Assembly (NCBI GenBank): GCA_011009095.1
Contig: VTPC01090556.1
Location: forward strand, 1-64,000
From: Ignelater luminosus
Lineage: Eukaryota; Arthropoda; Insecta; Coleoptera; Elateridae
DNA length: 64,000 bases
Direction of reading: 5' to 3'
In this document: one piece after another, positions 62,101 to 64,000 of the stretch
Position numbering within the stretch: the stretch's first letter is position 1
How the letters are laid out: the number at the start of each line of letters is the position of its first letter
Made by a program: the position numbers and the translations under genes
The notes under the pieces: generated by a model
The model's database searches: none
What the model was told of the DNA's origin: nothing
Seen by the model: the letters and a program-made list of their open reading frames with translations, nothing else

Positions 62101-63270
62101 ATATTTAACAAATCTAACATTTTGAAAAATAATCATTTATAAAATTCAATATGAGAATATGTATAATCCAATCCGTTAAAAATTGTATTAGGCGAGTTTT
62201 AAAACTTTACTACGCAGTAAAGAGACATCATAAAATCATTTGAATTTGCATAATAACATTAACGCAGTGTTTTAGTGTTAGTAATTACTGTTGGGAGTTT
62301 CCTAGTAGTATTGATTAGAAAATTACTAAGGAAGAAAAAATACAAAGCAGGAAATTAACTACCATTATGAGATTTTTAATTTAACTTTTTAAATTTTAAA
62401 ATGTGAGTTTCAATTATATGATGCACAGTATTATCCAAACATTCCATTAACAGATGCCTTACAACATTTTTATAAATTGGACTGTTCTAATTTTTAATTG
62501 TTTATTAATTCTATATATGTTTAAAAAGCGTGGATAAAAAGGAATTGTAAATTAAAACATTACCTTTTATTTAGTTCTTTCTTCCGATTATCTATTTCAA
62601 GGTATGCAAATAAAAATTTTCTACTTTCTTCTAACAGTTATATCTTTTCATCTTCTTTTCTGCAAGTCATAACTAATATTCTAAATTCGCTGTAGATTTT
62701 ATGTTTTATTAGGCTATCCTATTCTCTCTTCTTAATTACGACATACTAGTTTTTTTTAATAATAGGTTAGACATAAAATAAAGAATACAATATACCATAG
62801 TAGACATGGATCTTATTTAATGTAAGGCCTACTTGATTCTGATATTACAGAATAACACAATTGATTGATGGAATCGATAAACCAATAATGGGAGATTGTA
62901 AATTAATTTAAGTGAGTTAAGTTTGACATTATTTACCCACTGCGAAAATAAAAGGTTTTGCACAGGACAAATACAAAACTTCCTGAAATCTGCTCTAGTA
63001 GACTGCGTTAACCCAACTCTTACAAACTAATTGACGGTCGATCTTCTCACTTAAGACAGTAGTACATGTCATATTCGAATGCGGTACAAGAACAAAACAC
63101 GAGTAAAGTACCTACGCAGAATTTCACTAAAAAACTTGAAACCGTAGCATTAAGCTCTAAGTAGAAATCAGAGACAGACAGTAGGACGTATTGCTTGATA
63201 GTTTACACTAAATTGGTGATCATTTGACTTCAAAACCTAGTATACAAACTTCTATAGGATAAGATGGAAC
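59148..63270. other. AT-rich non-coding stretch
   Basis: No supported gene. A 107-codon minus frame at 60757-61080 lacks motifs. TATACAGCGTGTAACC near 60846 is a possible degraded TACAGGGTGT end. Confidence 0.55.
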
Positions 63271-63273
63271 GTA

Positions 63274-64000
63274 TTAATCGATAGGTGCGCACGGCACTAT
63301 AGCAGTGCTGTATAATTTGGTAGAACTCATCAAATATTGTCTAGACGACAATCTTTCGCTAGGAGAACAATGTGAAGAGTAATACGTAACCAGAACCACA
63401 TTAAATTGATTAGTTACATAAAGACAGATAGAAAAATGTATGCTGTCAAATACAACAAGTGTATACAACAGTCAGAGTAATAACATCACTTATTCATATA
63501 AACGTGTACATAATATAAAAGGCAATAAAAACTAAACGTACGACGTTGCAATTCTATAAACTTACGCCTAACTTCCTCTTGGTAATCAAGATCACATATT
63601 ATACGTAAGACTTTGCAGTCCAATATACATGAAGCTGCAGGTGCATTGCCCCACACAATCAGACCATAACCTATATGCGACACATTATTAGCGTATGGTA
63701 GATTGTTAATATCAGATTTTTAATAACAAATACGTTGCGTAAAATTTTATTTGTCAAGGATCGATGTGTGCAGGCCAATTTAATTTTTGATCAAGAAAAA
63801 TACCTAGATAATTTACTTTATCTGTGGCTACACTACCCTCTACTGCCCTACTTGTAAAAATTATATTGACTGTTTTATTTTCATTTAAAGTAAGTTTATT
63901 TGTTTCAGCGCGTACCAGTAAGTTTGCATGTTCAACATTGTCTAAACATGTATTTGTAGTTAATAGATTAGTGTCATCAGCAAAGTGTGACATTATAACA
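63274..64000 (-). pseudogene. Non-LTR retrotransposon reverse transcriptase relic (truncated by window end)
   Basis: The C-terminal part of a jockey-superfamily-like ORF2. SHFADDTNLL (63960-63993) is the catalytic F-A-D-D box of the RT palm, followed by ANLLVRAETNKLTLNENKT, FTSRAVEG and VNYLGIFLDQKLNWPAHID (thumb start). After a frameshift come LPYANNVSHIGYGLIVWGN and CKVLRIICDLDYQEEVR with RKFIELQRRT (63500-63690), then degraded sequence to about 63274. These blocks follow the standard order of the C-terminal third of such proteins. Stops and frame changes make it non-functional. The N-terminal endonuclease and RT fingers would lie beyond the window. Confidence 0.85.

Noticed and set aside
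1..64000. CRISPR arrays, operons, rRNA genes, bacterial-type promoters
   Set aside because: None seen. The window is animal nuclear DNA with splice-like signals and eukaryotic transposons.

Overview
The window is nuclear genomic DNA from an animal, most probably an insect. It is AT-rich (roughly two-thirds A+T by eye) with sparse coding sequence, GT-AG splice-site-like signals, a TATA plus TCAGT-type initiator promoter, and a 400-base scaffold gap. Its mobile elements are typical of arthropods: Tc1/mariner of several subfamilies, hAT-like non-autonomous elements, a non-LTR retrotransposon, and traces of LTR elements. There are no operons, CRISPR arrays, rRNA genes or convincing tRNA genes. 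I cannot assign the order or species.

Layout. 0.15-0.72 kb: a decayed Tc1-like transposase. 3.27-5.29 kb: a 2.0-kb element with about 285-bp terminal inverted repeats (TIRs), carrying the remains of an uncharacterised multi-copy arthropod protein family. 6.6-7.5 kb: a decayed coding stretch of unknown type. 10.0-11.0 kb: a decayed mariner. 12.8-13.35 kb: a decayed retroviral-type (rve) integrase. 14.2-14.6 kb: gap. 20.4-20.9 kb: a 0.5-kb element with an iterated CCGAT/ATCGG motif. 28.8 kb (minus): a likely signal-peptide first exon. 31.76-32.24 kb: a hAT-like element with a perfect 8-bp target duplication. 32.32-32.44 kb (plus): a core promoter and short first exon. 36.5-37.4 kb: an internally deleted mariner that keeps an open frame. 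38.0 kb: a likely terminal coding exon. 40.07-40.29 kb: a foldback element with a CCTAA-like core. 42.7-43.05 kb: an unrecognised ORF. 45.9-48.25 kb: an intact DD41D mariner-type element nested in a 1-kb TIR element, with an RNase H relic just beyond it. 50.0-52.0 kb: a nearly complete mariner inserted into a non-LTR ORF1 relic. 55.9-56.3 kb: a possible LTR. 58.2-59.1 kb: a 1-kb TIR element. 63.3-64.0 kb: a non-LTR reverse transcriptase relic running off the end.

The only full-length, uninterrupted gene is the 361-residue DD41D transposase at 46.1-47.2 kb. Host genes are represented only by isolated exon candidates: a minus-strand secretory leader at 28.8 kb, and a plus-strand promoter with exon 1 at 32.3 kb and a terminal exon at 38.0 kb. 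Whether these join into genes cannot be settled without transcripts. The most novel-looking item is the long-TIR element at 3.27-5.29 kb. The nested 45.9-48.25 kb locus gives a readable insertion history.
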